Origin: Streptomyces adelaidensis
Lineage (GTDB): Bacteria; Actinomycetota; Actinomycetes; Streptomycetales; Streptomycetaceae
DNA length: 57,656 nucleotides
Reading direction: 5' to 3'
Assembly (NCBI RefSeq): GCF_016598475.1
Contig: NZ_JAEMUX010000056.1
Coordinates: 1 to 57,656 of the forward strand
The translations under genes were made by a program, and so were the position numbers. Shown here piece by piece: positions 1 through 8,553 of the stretch (the first letter of the stretch is position 1; each line of letters begins with the position of its first letter). Below the pieces are notes generated by a model. It worked only from the letters and a program-made list of their open reading frames with translations. It was not told the DNA's origin and ran no database searches.

Positions 1-390
1 GGAGGGTCTGGTGGCGACGAGGGAGTCCACTCTCCTGTGGGATGGAGATCCGATACGTACGCAGACGACCGATGCGCACATACACGCGGTTCATGGTCGC
101 CTACGACAGCGGCTGGGTGTTGGCAGCCCTGGCCGGCCTTCTGATGCGTGGCAGGGCAGCAGGGCCGACGGCGGGGTCTGGATCGGCTGCCAGACAGCCG
201 CCCCCGTCGCGTTCGCCGCGCTGCTGGCCGCCGCCACCCCCACGCAGACGGCCTCGGATGCTCGCGCCGAGGACCCGCCCGCCGGCGGCGGGTTCAATCG
301 CCACCGATTCCTCTGAGACTGAGGGACGGGACAGCTCTGGGCCGTTTAACGACTGGCTGCGTGCGGTTGACGCCCCGTAGGGTGCCGGCC
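1..390. other. Window edge, no assignable gene
   Basis: Several frames are open here, as is common in high-GC DNA, but none shows a recognisable domain. The plus frame ending at 316 closes with an Ala/Thr-rich stretch and a plausible C-terminus, so it could be the tail of a short or truncated gene. I cannot support a product. Confidence 0.3.
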
Positions 391-765
391 ATGGCTTGTC
401 GAATCTCCGAACTGATCATCCCTTGCCAGGACCCGCAACAGCTGGCGGCGTTCTGGTGCGAGGTGCTGGGTTTCATCGTGCTCGACCCCGACGACGGCGG
501 CGCGGTGGAGATCGGACCACGGGAAGGGTTCGGCGGGTTGCAGCCGACCCTGGTCTTCGTCCCCGCCACCGAGCCCAAGGCCGGCAAGCTGCGGATGCAC
601 TTCGACGTCAACGCCACCGACCGCGATCAGGACGCCGAACTCGAACGCCTCCTGAAGCTCGGGGCGCGCCCGGCCGATATCGGCCAGAGCGGCGAGGAGC
701 AGTGGCACGTCCTTATCGACCCCGAAGGCAACGAATTCTGCCTCCTGCGAGCCCGCCTGAGCTGA
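391..765 (+). CDS. VOC-superfamily (glyoxalase-like) protein
   Basis: A 124-residue single-domain protein of the vicinal oxygen chelate fold, close to the Glyoxalase_6 type. The opening residues (ISELIIPCQDPQQLAAFW) are the usual first strand and helix. The second half carries the LRMHFDV strand and ends in the common C-terminal signature WHVLIDPEGNEFCLL. The ATG at 391 is chosen because homology begins at once; the same frame is open further upstream but that part looks non-coding. No strong ribosome binding site is visible. The substrate cannot be predicted: the fold covers metal-dependent lyases, dioxygenases and antibiotic-binding proteins. It stands alone, 184 bp before the next gene. 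Confidence 0.8.
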   Translation: MACRISELIIPCQDPQQLAAFWCEVLGFIVLDPDDGGAVEIGPREGFGGLQPTLVFVPATEPKAGKLRMHFDVNATDRDQDAELERLLKLGARPADIGQSGEEQWHVLIDPEGNEFCLLRARLS

Positions 766-949
766 GCATCGGCCCGCACCGGCCGCGCCGATCACCCCCG
801 CGGCCCCTGTTCTGCCGTATTCCGGCCGCCTCGCGCCCAAGCCCAACGCATCGTGACCAGTCGCCCCAGGTCAGGCCCTGCCCTGCCTCATCATCAGCGA
901 GACGGGACACAGGGATGGACAGAGATCGCGTGAGCGACAGACTGGCTCC

Positions 950-1552
950 ATGACCACCGCATCGGATCCCAAGGCCGACCTCCTCTTCTATCTGCAGTCC
1001 GCGCGCGATGCCCTGCTGTGGAAGCTCGAAGGACTCTCGGAGTACGACGTCCGCCGTCCGCTGACGCCGACCGGCACCAACCTGTTGGGGCTGGTGAAGC
1101 ACGCGGCCGGTGTGGAGCTGGGCTATCTCGGTGACACCTTCGACCGGCCGTCCGGTGAGCCGCTGCCCTGGCTCGACGGCGACTCCGAGCCCATCGCGGA
1201 CATGTGGGCCACGCCCGAGCAGTCCCGCGCGGACATCGTGGAGCTGTACCGCCGGGCCTGGACGCATGCGGACGCGACCATCGGCGCGCTGGCCCTCGAC
1301 ACGGTCGGCAGGGTGCCGTGGTGGCCGAGCGGGAAGGACGAGGTGACGTTGCATCACGCCGTCGTTCGCGTCATCGCCGATACCCACCGGCACGCCGGGC
1401 ACGCCGACATCCTCCGCGAACTCATCGACGGTGCGGTCGGGATGAACGAGGGCAACGCCAGCGTCCCGCCAGGCGACGCGGCATGGTGGGAGAACCATCG
1501 CGGCCGCCTGGAGCGCGCGGCCGAGGAAGCCGACGCCGGCCGTAGGGCGTGA
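950..1552 (+). CDS. DinB-family protein (DUF664)
   Basis: A 200-residue four-helix-bundle protein of the DinB/DUF664 family, often found in actinobacteria. The likely metal-binding histidines are H51 (in LVKHAAG) and the cluster H146, H148, H151 (in DTHRHAGHADILRE), the usual DinB pattern. Relatives include mycothiol- and bacillithiol-dependent transferases, which would fit a mycothiol-producing organism, but nothing here proves that activity. The ATG at 950 follows GACTGGCTCC with no clear Shine-Dalgarno sequence. It is probably monocistronic, with about 500 bp of non-coding DNA downstream. Confidence 0.85.
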   Translation: MTTASDPKADLLFYLQSARDALLWKLEGLSEYDVRRPLTPTGTNLLGLVKHAAGVELGYLGDTFDRPSGEPLPWLDGDSEPIADMWATPEQSRADIVELYRRAWTHADATIGALALDTVGRVPWWPSGKDEVTLHHAVVRVIADTHRHAGHADILRELIDGAVGMNEGNASVPPGDAAWWENHRGRLERAAEEADAGRRA

Positions 1553-1884
1553 GGGCGAGGCCGACACCCCGCGTCCCACCCCGCGCCCCACTCCGCGCCC
1601 CGGAGACGGAGTCGGCATTGGTAAAAACCCGTCGTCCGAAATTCGGCATTGCCCATACCCGGTCCCACCCATTACCGTTTCCCTCATGACTGCCGGGTCG
1701 GCCTTGAGCCGTGAGCGGATTGGTAACCCGGCCTCCGAGTGAGGCCGGGGCGGGCCAGGGGCCCGCCTGCTGAAATTCCGCGCGTCGACTTTTCTCACCG
1801 CAACGCGAACCGACGCATTGCGCTGCCCTGAACTGCCGGGCCCTGACTCGCCGCGCCCTGACCAGCACTGCGCTGCACAGCGTC

Positions 1885-1929
1885 GTGCCGTGCCGTGCCT
1901 CGCCGTGCCGTGCCGTGCCGTGCCGTGCC
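1885..1929. repeat. GTGCC pentanucleotide repeat
   Basis: Three copies of GTGCC, a TCGCC spacer, then five more copies. It lies in non-coding DNA 130 bp upstream of the nitroreductase gene. A five-base unit would shift frame if translated, but no real gene crosses it. Confidence 0.9.
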
Positions 1930-2019
1930 TCGATATGACCTGCCCGCATTTCCTCAACGCGCTGCGGCGATCACCCCTGCCCAAATTCCGCGATACACGC
2001 TTGCCGCTACCGCCATGGG

Positions 2020-2043
2020 TATCGCTATCGCTATCGCTATCGC
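2020..2043. repeat. TATCGC hexamer repeat, four copies
   Basis: Four perfect TATCGC copies ending 19 bp before the nitroreductase ATG at 2063. An alternative ATG at 2015 is in frame with that gene; starting there would add an Ile-Ala repeat to the N-terminus. I favour 2063 because family homology begins there. Confidence 0.85.
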
Positions 2044-2062
2044 CAACCCCAGAAAGCAGAGA

Positions 2063-2560
2063 ATGCCCAACCCTTTCAACCAGCAGATCATCGAAGAGTT
2101 CCGTGCCAACCACGGAAAGGTCGGCGGATATTTCGAGGGCGCTCGCCTGATCCTCCTGACCACCACCGGCGCCCGTACGGGCAACCGGCACACCACCCCC
2201 CTCGGTTACCTCCCCGACGGCGACGGCACGATCCTGGTCATCGCGTCGGCCGGCGGTTCGCCCAGGAACCCCGACTGGTACCGGAACATCGGCGCCGATC
2301 CCCGTGTCACCGTGGAGAGCGGAGCGTTCACGTACGAGGCCGACGCCGTCGTACTGGACGGCGAGGAGCGGGACCGGGCGTTCGCGCGGGCGGTGGAGTC
2401 CGAGCCGGGGTGGGCCGAGTATCAGGCGAAGACGGACCGTACGATCCCGGTCGTCGCTCTGCGCGAGGTCCCCGTGGCCGGTCCGCCGAACATCAACGCC
2501 GGTTCGATGGGCGAGCCATCAAGGTCGTCCATGACGCGTTCCGGCGCGAACTCGCCCTGA
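2063..2560 (+). CDS. Deazaflavin-dependent nitroreductase/quinone reductase family protein, 3' end out of frame
   Basis: The 165-residue product belongs to the small F420H2-dependent split-barrel (Ddn-like, nitroreductase/quinone reductase) family. The opening MPNPFNQQIIEEFRANHGKV, the block LTTTGARTGNRHTTPLGYL and the segment NPDWYRNIGADPRVTVE are typical. Such proteins reduce quinones or nitro compounds with reduced deazaflavin, a cofactor streptomycetes make. The family-like part stops near residue 150 (about 2512); the last ~15 residues (after GSMGE) are out-of-frame sequence. In relatives I remember, this barrel continues directly into a hemerythrin domain, which here sits in the next frame. 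So this looks like the 5' half of a frameshifted fusion gene. Confidence 0.8.
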   Translation: MPNPFNQQIIEEFRANHGKVGGYFEGARLILLTTTGARTGNRHTTPLGYLPDGDGTILVIASAGGSPRNPDWYRNIGADPRVTVESGAFTYEADAVVLDGEERDRAFARAVESEPGWAEYQAKTDRTIPVVALREVPVAGPPNINAGSMGEPSRSSMTRSGANSP

Positions 2561-2577
2561 TCAGGAAGGAGTTGACC

Positions 2578-2919
2578 ATGAGCGACGGCAAGGCCACCCT
2601 CGGCGCCCAGCTCCGCGTCAACTGCCTCACCTTCTGCCAGGGCCTCCACAACCACCACACCGGCGAGGACATCGCCCTGTTCCCCTTCCTCGCCGACCGC
2701 CACCCCGAGCTGGCCCCGGCCCTCACCCGCCTCCACGAGGAGCACGAAGGGATCGCCGCCCTCGTCGAGGACCTGCGCCGAGTCGTGACGACCGAGAACG
2801 CCGACCCCGTCGCCGTACTCCCCGAGGTGGAACGGCTCATCGCCGAGCTCGAAGCGCATCTCGACTACGAGGAGGAGCAGTTGATCCCGGCACTGGATGC
2901 CGTGACGACGCCCGCGTGA
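2578..2919 (+). CDS. Hemerythrin HHE domain (3' half of a frame-broken fusion, or separately translated)
   Basis: A hemerythrin-type four-helix bundle with the metal-ligand pattern CQGLHNHHTGED, LHEEHEGIAALVEDL and HLDYEEEQLIPALD. The frame opens far upstream, and family-like residues (AIKVVHDAFRRELALIRKEL) are already present from about 2515, before the ATG at 2578. That ATG has a good site (AGGAAGGAG) and could start a 113-residue protein, but it would lack the first helix with its conserved His. The natural product is therefore probably a nitroreductase-hemerythrin fusion broken by a one-base loss near 2511-2514. Hemerythrin domains bind di-iron and sense or carry O2 or NO. Confidence 0.7.
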   Translation: MSDGKATLGAQLRVNCLTFCQGLHNHHTGEDIALFPFLADRHPELAPALTRLHEEHEGIAALVEDLRRVVTTENADPVAVLPEVERLIAELEAHLDYEEEQLIPALDAVTTPA

Positions 2920-2987
2920 TCAACCGGTGAGCGGCGGACGAGCCTCCGGGAGACGCCCTCTGGGGGATGACTCACGTGCTCCGCCGC

Positions 2988-5186
2988 TCACCAAGGCAAC
3001 GCACGCGCATGCACCACGTCCAGCCGCGACACCGCCCGCGTGAGCACGACATACAGCCGATGCAACCCCCGCACGCCCCCCTGATTCCCCTCCCCCTCCT
3101 GATCCCCCTCCTGATCCCCCTCCGCCGCCACGATCGCCGCCGGCTCGACGACCACGACATGGTCGTACTCAAGCCCTTTCGCCACCCCGGCCCCCAACAC
3201 CGCGACACGCGCCCCGAGTTCGTCCGGACCACCCGTCGCGACCCCGGCCTCGCCGAGCGCCTCCCGCAGCCGTACGACCTCCGCGTCGGCCGCGATGACG
3301 CCGATGGAGCCCTCCTGAGCGAGCGCGTCGCGCACGGCGGAGACGGTCTCGGCCGCGAGGAAGGCGCCCTCCCCGTCCACCCTCCTGATCCTCAACTCCC
3401 CGTCCCTGCGCAGGGATCGCGCGGCGGGCACATCCACCTTCAGCCGCCCCAGCAGCCCGTTTGCCAGGCCTACGACGGCCTGTGGCACCCGGAAGCCGAT
3501 GGTCAGGGGTACGACGAGGGCGTCCGGCTTGCCCAGGTGTGCGAGGAGTCGGGGCCACTCGCGGGCGGCCCACGGCGTCGTTCCCTGGGCCAGGTCGCCC
3601 AGGACGGTCACCGAGCCGAAGGTGGAGCGGCGGCCGATCGCGCGGCACTCCATCGGGGAGAGGTCCTGGGCCTCGTCGACGACCACATGGCCGTAGCCGC
3701 CGGGGTGTTCGAGGAGTCCCGCGACCTCGTCGAGGAGGACGAGGTCGGCGGCCGACCAGCGGGCCGACCGCCAGGTGCGCGGCGCCTTCGCCCACAGGAC
3801 GGCCTTCTGCTCGTCCGCGTCGAGCAGCCCCTCCGCCGCGTCGGCGAGCGCGACCGGGTCCCCGAGCAGCCGCGCCACCACCTCCTCCGGCCGAACGCGC
3901 GGCCATACGGCGTCGACGCACGCGCCGACCGGCCGCGACCGCGAGACGCGGTACGCCCACGCGTTCGAAAGCGGCCCGGCCCGCCGCTCCGCCCGCTCCC
4001 GCACGAGCCGTACGACCCGCGCCCGGACCCGTTCGCGCCCGATGTCGTACGGCGGTTCCTCCGCCCGTACGCCCGCCACGATCCGCGCGAGCTCGTCACC
4101 GGACACCTGCCAGCGGTACGAACCGTCCGGTACGACGAGGGAGTCGACGTGGCCGCTCGCCACGTCGGCGTACAGGGCGCGGCGGAGCACCCGCGCCATC
4201 CGGGCGTCGTGCTTGACGACCGCGGCCCGCTCGTCGTCCGCCGCGGTGACCGGGTGCCGGGCGATCTCGTCCGTGATCGTCGACTGCCGTACGCCCGTCT
4301 CGCCGAGCGCCGGCAGGACCTCCGCGATGTACGAGAGGAAGGTGCGGTTCGGGCCGAGGATCAGCAGTCCGCTGCGGCGGATGCGCTGGGGGTAGGTGTA
4401 GAGGAGGTACGCGGCGCGGTGCAGGCCGACCGCCGTCTTGCCGGTCCCGGGGGCACCCTGCACGCAGACCGAGGTGGTCAGATCCGCGCGCACCAGGTCG
4501 TCCTGCTCCGGCTGGATGGTGGCGGCGATGTCCCGCATGGGGCCGAGCCGGGGGCGCTCGATCTCGTCGGCGAGAAAACTGCCCGGGGAGGAGTCCTGGA
4601 CATCCTCCTGGATGCGGGGGGTGCCGTGACCGAGGCGTTCGTCCTCCAGACCCGTGAGGTCGGCCGAGTCACCGCGGCTGCCCGGCGCCCAGCCGAAACG
4701 GCGCCGGACGGCGACACCGCGGGGGTCACGGGGACTCGCCTGGTAGAAGGCCCGCGAGACCGGGGCCCGCCAGTCCACGACGAGGGGCGGCGCGGCCGGA
4801 TGCTCGCTGATCCGCAGCCGGCCGATGTGATAACTCTGCCCGGCGTGATCACCGAAACCAGCCCCAGCCCCAGCCCCAGCCCCAGCCCCAGCCCCAGCCC
4901 CAGCGTCACAACGGCCATCGGCAGCGCCATCGCCATCGGCGAAATCGAGCCGCCCGAAGAACAACGGCCCTTCCGGCAGTTCACGCATCTCCTTGGCGTG
5001 GCTGCGGAGCCGGTATCCGAGCACCTCCGCGTCGGCCCCCGACGCGGAGACGTCCTCACCGATGACGACCCGCTCCCCCGCCCCTTCGACCATGGCGGCG
5101 AGGGCGGTGCGGCAGGTGTCGTGGTACGTGCGTTCGTGGGCGAGGGCGGAGTGGAGGAGGGCAGGGGCGTGTTCGGGAGACGTCAT
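2988..5186 (-). CDS. HelD/HelR-like RNA polymerase-recycling motor ATPase (UvrD-like fold)
   Basis: A 732-residue superfamily 1 ATPase. It has an N-terminal arm (about 1-150), a Walker A motif at residues 243-251 (QGAPGTGKT), a Walker B/DEAQD motif (VVVDEAQDLSP), a GFR motif (TIGFRVPQ) and a C-terminal YVVLTRAVSRL motif. The size, the N-terminal ERTYHD..R helix and the LVVDWRAPVSRAFYQA segment fit actinobacterial HelD. HelR members pull stalled or rifamycin-bound RNA polymerase off DNA. I looked for the rifamycin-associated element upstream and did not see it. A Gly-Ala hexamer repeat sits at about residues 95-110. The gene lies 90 bp downstream of a co-directional TetR gene, with a palindrome between. 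Confidence 0.85.
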   Translation of the reverse strand: MTSPEHAPALLHSALAHERTYHDTCRTALAAMVEGAGERVVIGEDVSASGADAEVLGYRLRSHAKEMRELPEGPLFFGRLDFADGDGAADGRCDAGAGAGAGAGAGAGAGFGDHAGQSYHIGRLRISEHPAAPPLVVDWRAPVSRAFYQASPRDPRGVAVRRRFGWAPGSRGDSADLTGLEDERLGHGTPRIQEDVQDSSPGSFLADEIERPRLGPMRDIAATIQPEQDDLVRADLTTSVCVQGAPGTGKTAVGLHRAAYLLYTYPQRIRRSGLLILGPNRTFLSYIAEVLPALGETGVRQSTITDEIARHPVTAADDERAAVVKHDARMARVLRRALYADVASGHVDSLVVPDGSYRWQVSGDELARIVAGVRAEEPPYDIGRERVRARVVRLVRERAERRAGPLSNAWAYRVSRSRPVGACVDAVWPRVRPEEVVARLLGDPVALADAAEGLLDADEQKAVLWAKAPRTWRSARWSAADLVLLDEVAGLLEHPGGYGHVVVDEAQDLSPMECRAIGRRSTFGSVTVLGDLAQGTTPWAAREWPRLLAHLGKPDALVVPLTIGFRVPQAVVGLANGLLGRLKVDVPAARSLRRDGELRIRRVDGEGAFLAAETVSAVRDALAQEGSIGVIAADAEVVRLREALGEAGVATGGPDELGARVAVLGAGVAKGLEYDHVVVVEPAAIVAAEGDQEGDQEGEGNQGGVRGLHRLYVVLTRAVSRLDVVHARALPW
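4861..4902. repeat. In-frame GCCCCA hexamer repeat inside the HelD gene
   Basis: Seven perfect GCCCCA units (TGGGGC on the coding strand) encode an alternating Gly-Ala run in the N-terminal part of the HelD-like protein. The unit is a multiple of three, so copy-number change alters length but not frame. Confidence 0.9.
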
Positions 5187-5206
5187 TCCGCCGAGCGTAC
5201 CGAAAT

Positions 5207-5225
5207 AACGTAACCGAGTTAAGTT
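5207..5225. promoter_or_regulatory. Candidate TetR operator upstream of helD
   Basis: Near-perfect inverted repeat AACGTAAC-CGA-GTTAAGTT with 7 of 8 arm bases paired. It is 20 bp upstream of the HelD-like start codon and downstream of the tetR gene. Size and symmetry suit a TetR dimer. The local AT content is unusually high, as expected for a promoter. Confidence 0.55.
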
Positions 5226-5276
5226 TTTTACCGAGCCTCAGGAATGGGGCCGGGTGAGGTGCGGGAGCGTGCCTCC

Positions 5277-5894
5277 TCAGGCCACCCCCACCGGAAGCGC
5301 CCCCTCAAGTCGCCCGAACACCCGCTCAGCGGCGACAACGGCGTCCCCCTCGACCTCCTCCACCCGCTCCCCCCGCTCCATCCGCCGCCAGTTCTCCTCC
5401 GCCAGCACCCGCCGTACGGCCACGATCTGACCGGCGGCGACCCGCGCGTCGAGCCCGCCGCCCAGCACCTCGGCGAGCGCGGCCTCGGCCCGCTCCAGAT
5501 GGCCGTACAACCGCGCGACCAGCGACGGCGTGCCGTACAGCAGCCGATAGAACGCGAGCACGTTCGGATTGTCGTTCAGCCCGGTCACCGGATCCCGCCG
5601 GGCCAGCCCGTCCAGAAAGCGCGCCCGCACCGCCCCCACCACCGACTCCCCCTCGGCCCGCCCCGCGACCACCCGCGCCGTCTCGTCCTCGTGATCGGCG
5701 ATCCGGTGCAGCACGAGGTCCTCCTTCGCCGGGAAGTACCGAAAGAGCGTCGGCTTCGAGATCTCGGCGGCCGCGGCCACCTCGGCGACCGACACCGCGT
5801 CGAAGCCCTTCTCCAGGAACAACCGGATCGCGACCTCCGACACCGTCTCGTACATCCGCCGCTTCTTCCGCTCCCGCAGGCCGATCTCACTCAT
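5277..5894 (-). CDS. TetR/AcrR-family transcriptional regulator
   Basis: A 205-residue TetR-type repressor. The N-terminal helix-turn-helix is clear (AIRLFLEKGFDAVSVAEVAAAAEISKPTLFRYFPAKEDL). The C-terminal ligand-binding part is helical and not specific enough to name a ligand. I chose the ATG at 5894 (MSEIGLRERKKRRM); an in-frame start at 5915 would add seven residues. It is co-directional with, and upstream of, the HelD-like gene, and a 19-bp palindrome sits between them, so it probably controls helD and perhaps itself. The inducer may be an RNA polymerase inhibitor, but that is inference from the neighbour. Confidence 0.9.
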   Translation of the reverse strand: MSEIGLRERKKRRMYETVSEVAIRLFLEKGFDAVSVAEVAAAAEISKPTLFRYFPAKEDLVLHRIADHEDETARVVAGRAEGESVVGAVRARFLDGLARRDPVTGLNDNPNVLAFYRLLYGTPSLVARLYGHLERAEAALAEVLGGGLDARVAAGQIVAVRRVLAEENWRRMERGERVEEVEGDAVVAAERVFGRLEGALPVGVA

Positions 5895-5993
5895 ACCGGC
5901 GAGCCTAGACACCATCGGGGACCCTTGTTCGCCTTCGGCGGCCGGGGCCAGGCAGGGTCGGTCCGCGTCGAAGGCGATCCGTCGTCCGGAACG

Positions 5994-8426
5994 TCAGGAC
6001 AGGGGTGTCCGGCTCGAATCAACGGCCCCACCGGTCACAGTCGTCGAACCGCACAGGCCGGCGGGCAGCGTGCGTCTCTTGGAGAGCGGTCTCTCGGCAC
6101 CGATTCCCCGAAGCGCGGCCCGCAGCGTCTCGCGCGGCCACTGCCAGGCCGCTTCCATGGACTGCTGGACGACCTGCCACATCATCGCCTCGACCGATGG
6201 CCCGGCACGCTCGACGTACGGAAGTGCCTTCAGCAGAAGGGACTGGGTTCCGCCTCCCCAGCGCCGAGCCCGCAGACCGAGCTCGTCCTTCGCGCGCTCC
6301 AGCGTCGCGGCGTACGAGTCCACCGCTCGGCTCACATTGGGCGCGTCGAGGTTGGATCGGGTGACCAGGCGGTTGAGGTCCACATAAGCGGACCTCGCTC
6401 TCTCCAGTCTTCGGTAGACGCGCTCGTCGGACTGCCAGCGCCGGGTGTACTCCTCGTCCAGCCGGTCCTGCCACCGGCCGAACATCTGCTTGCGTGTCTT
6501 CCGCGGGGTCGGCGTGAGGTGCATGTGCCGTACCAGGTCGTACAAGGGATCTCCCACCATGGCGGCTTCCCAGTCGATCATCGCCAGGGGAAGTCCGTCA
6601 CCTTGGCAGCGGACGAGATTCCACGGATTCAGGTCGCCGTGCAGCAGCGCCGGACGCCTGGGGGTCACCTGGTGCGAGCGCAGGATCTCCCGTAATTGCT
6701 CCTCGTCCGGCAGGCCGAGTTCCCGGGCCAGCCGCCGTGACGGGGCGGGCAGCGCCGCCACCTGTTCCACCAGCTGATCGCTGAGCCAGCCATAGAAATC
6801 GGGGACATCCGTCCGCGCCTCGGAAGAGCCCAGCAGATCGCTGTCGACCTTGGTCAGCTCACAGAGCTGGTCCACGAGGGCGTCCGCCTCGTCCGGCTGC
6901 AATCCGTTCACCGGATGGTCCAGTTGGTCGACATCGGCGGACGTGCCGACATACGAGTGCAGGGCGAAGAAAACGCCCCCCTCGGTCATCCCCAGCCCGA
7001 GCGCCCTCGGTGCCCGCACAGCGACACCCGACTGTTCGATGGCCTCCAGTACGGCGTGCTCGCTGAGAAAACTCCGTCGGTTTCTGTGGGAGCCCTTCAT
7101 CCTCCGCCGTACGACGACCGGGGGCTTCGTGGCGTCCACCCGCACGACCGTGTTGCGGTGAGCGGTTCCCGTGAGCACCTGCCCCGCGGGCGCACGTCTC
7201 TCCGCGGCCAGCACCTGGCCGAGTGCGACGTCGCAGCGGTCGCCCGGCCGTTGGGGGGTCTGCGGGACTCGGCTCCAGTCGATCGCGAACAAGGGGCGCA
7301 GCTTCGCATGGCTGCCGCCTCTCTGCTCCTGCCATGCGACGAGCGCGCCCTCGATCTCGGACGGGGCCGGGACGTCGGCGAGCGCCAGCGGGCGTTCGGC
7401 GGCCTCCAGGGCCTGGCGAATCGATTCAGTGGCCCGGTCCAGGTCATGTTGCTCGAAGGAACCGTCCAGGGACTGTGCCGCACGCATGACGTCGGGATAG
7501 ACGGACTGCGCCCTCTCGAACGCGATGTAGTGATCGAGATCCTCGTGCAGGCCCTTGGCTCCGGCGGGGGTGACGTCCTGGAACGCCTTCTCCCAGGCCC
7601 TGACCACCTCGTCCCACTGAGAGATCGGATACCGCATCCTGACGAGGTGGACGGCCAGGTCGTGCAACGGGTCACCATAGGTGGCCAGCTCCCAGTCGAC
7701 ACAGATCAGCGGTGGGTCACCCGAGTACGTCAGGATGACATTGTCCCGGTGGAGATCCGCATGGAGCAGGCTGTACGGGCGGGGGGTCAGCTCCGGTACG
7801 CGCTCGGCGTACCGTTCCATGGCGTCCTCGGGGATGCCGAGCGCCATGAAAAGACCGCCGAACACAGGCCGGTTGGGCACGCACACGTCATGGTGCACCA
7901 GTTTCGCCAGTGTGTAGAGGAACCCCTGGCTGTCCTGGTCGCACGGCCAGTAGTCGGGCAACGGCGGCAGCGACTCCTCGCGCACCTGCGACATCTCGGC
8001 AAGCAGCTCGGTCAGCTTCTCGACGAGGGCCTTGTCCATGGATCGGCCGTCCGGGCACACCCTGGACAGCGGGACACCCTCCACATAGCTGTGAACGGCC
8101 GCCCCCCAGGTCTCGGCGAGGCACTTCGGCACATGCGGCAGCACGCTGCCCACGGCATCCAGGACCCAGGCTTCGTCGAGCCAGGTACGGACCACCACCG
8201 GCAGCGCCTCGTCCACCGGCTTCCTGACCCGCACCGTCACAGGAGTGTCCGGTTCACCTCCCACCTCCCGCGCCATGTCCTGATCCAGACGCAGGAGGAA
8301 GTTCCGATTGTGGTGCCCGCTGCTCATCACCCCGTCGCGGATGGCCCGCTCCACGAACTCCTCGCAGACAGCCCCGGGCGCCCGGCCACCCCACTCGGCT
8401 CGGCGAGGTACGGAGACTGCACGCAC
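5994..8426 (-). CDS. Tandem aminoglycoside-phosphotransferase-fold kinase (two APH domains)
   Basis: An 810-residue protein with two complete APH/choline-kinase folds. Domain 1 (about 20-350) has the catalytic loop HADLHRDN at 222-229 and the metal motif VDWE at 243-246. Domain 2 (about 380-740) has HGDLNPWN at 596-603 and IDWE at 617-620. Such enzymes phosphorylate hydroxyls of antibiotics, sugars, choline or thiamine; a two-domain copy is rare and does not look like a classical resistance gene. The GTG start at 8426 is preceded by AGGAG at seven bases; the frame upstream is open but unlike the family. It lies downstream of another APH gene and a HAD phosphatase, so a small-molecule phosphorylation role is likely. 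No substrate can be named. Confidence 0.8.
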   Translation of the reverse strand: MRAVSVPRRAEWGGRAPGAVCEEFVERAIRDGVMSSGHHNRNFLLRLDQDMAREVGGEPDTPVTVRVRKPVDEALPVVVRTWLDEAWVLDAVGSVLPHVPKCLAETWGAAVHSYVEGVPLSRVCPDGRSMDKALVEKLTELLAEMSQVREESLPPLPDYWPCDQDSQGFLYTLAKLVHHDVCVPNRPVFGGLFMALGIPEDAMERYAERVPELTPRPYSLLHADLHRDNVILTYSGDPPLICVDWELATYGDPLHDLAVHLVRMRYPISQWDEVVRAWEKAFQDVTPAGAKGLHEDLDHYIAFERAQSVYPDVMRAAQSLDGSFEQHDLDRATESIRQALEAAERPLALADVPAPSEIEGALVAWQEQRGGSHAKLRPLFAIDWSRVPQTPQRPGDRCDVALGQVLAAERRAPAGQVLTGTAHRNTVVRVDATKPPVVVRRRMKGSHRNRRSFLSEHAVLEAIEQSGVAVRAPRALGLGMTEGGVFFALHSYVGTSADVDQLDHPVNGLQPDEADALVDQLCELTKVDSDLLGSSEARTDVPDFYGWLSDQLVEQVAALPAPSRRLARELGLPDEEQLREILRSHQVTPRRPALLHGDLNPWNLVRCQGDGLPLAMIDWEAAMVGDPLYDLVRHMHLTPTPRKTRKQMFGRWQDRLDEEYTRRWQSDERVYRRLERARSAYVDLNRLVTRSNLDAPNVSRAVDSYAATLERAKDELGLRARRWGGGTQSLLLKALPYVERAGPSVEAMMWQVVQQSMEAAWQWPRETLRAALRGIGAERPLSKRRTLPAGLCGSTTVTGGAVDSSRTPLS

Positions 8427-8553
8427 TGAAACGCTCCTGGACGGACAACGCGGGTAGCGGAGAGTGCCCCGGGAAGACATTCGGCCAGTCGGCCGATCCA
8501 CCGTGGGGGACCCACGGACACTCGAACGCGCGCTTACGATCCCACACGTCCCA

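Larger units (their letters stand above)
1553..2062. other. Intergenic region with short tandem repeats
   Basis: About 510 bp without a supported gene. It contains GTGCC pentamers (1885-1929) and four TATCGC hexamers (2020-2043) just before the nitroreductase gene. Stretches such as 1610-1700 are less GC-rich than nearby genes and may hold a promoter. Confidence 0.5.

Noticed and set aside
2967..5213. 748-codon plus-strand open frame over the HelD gene
   Set aside because: Antisense shadow of a gene with clear ATPase motifs; the product is Arg/Pro/His-rich and domain-free, as expected for high-GC antisense frames.
5187..5240. Rifamycin-associated element before helD
   Set aside because: No matching inverted GC-rich element is visible; only the AT-rich TetR-type palindrome is there.
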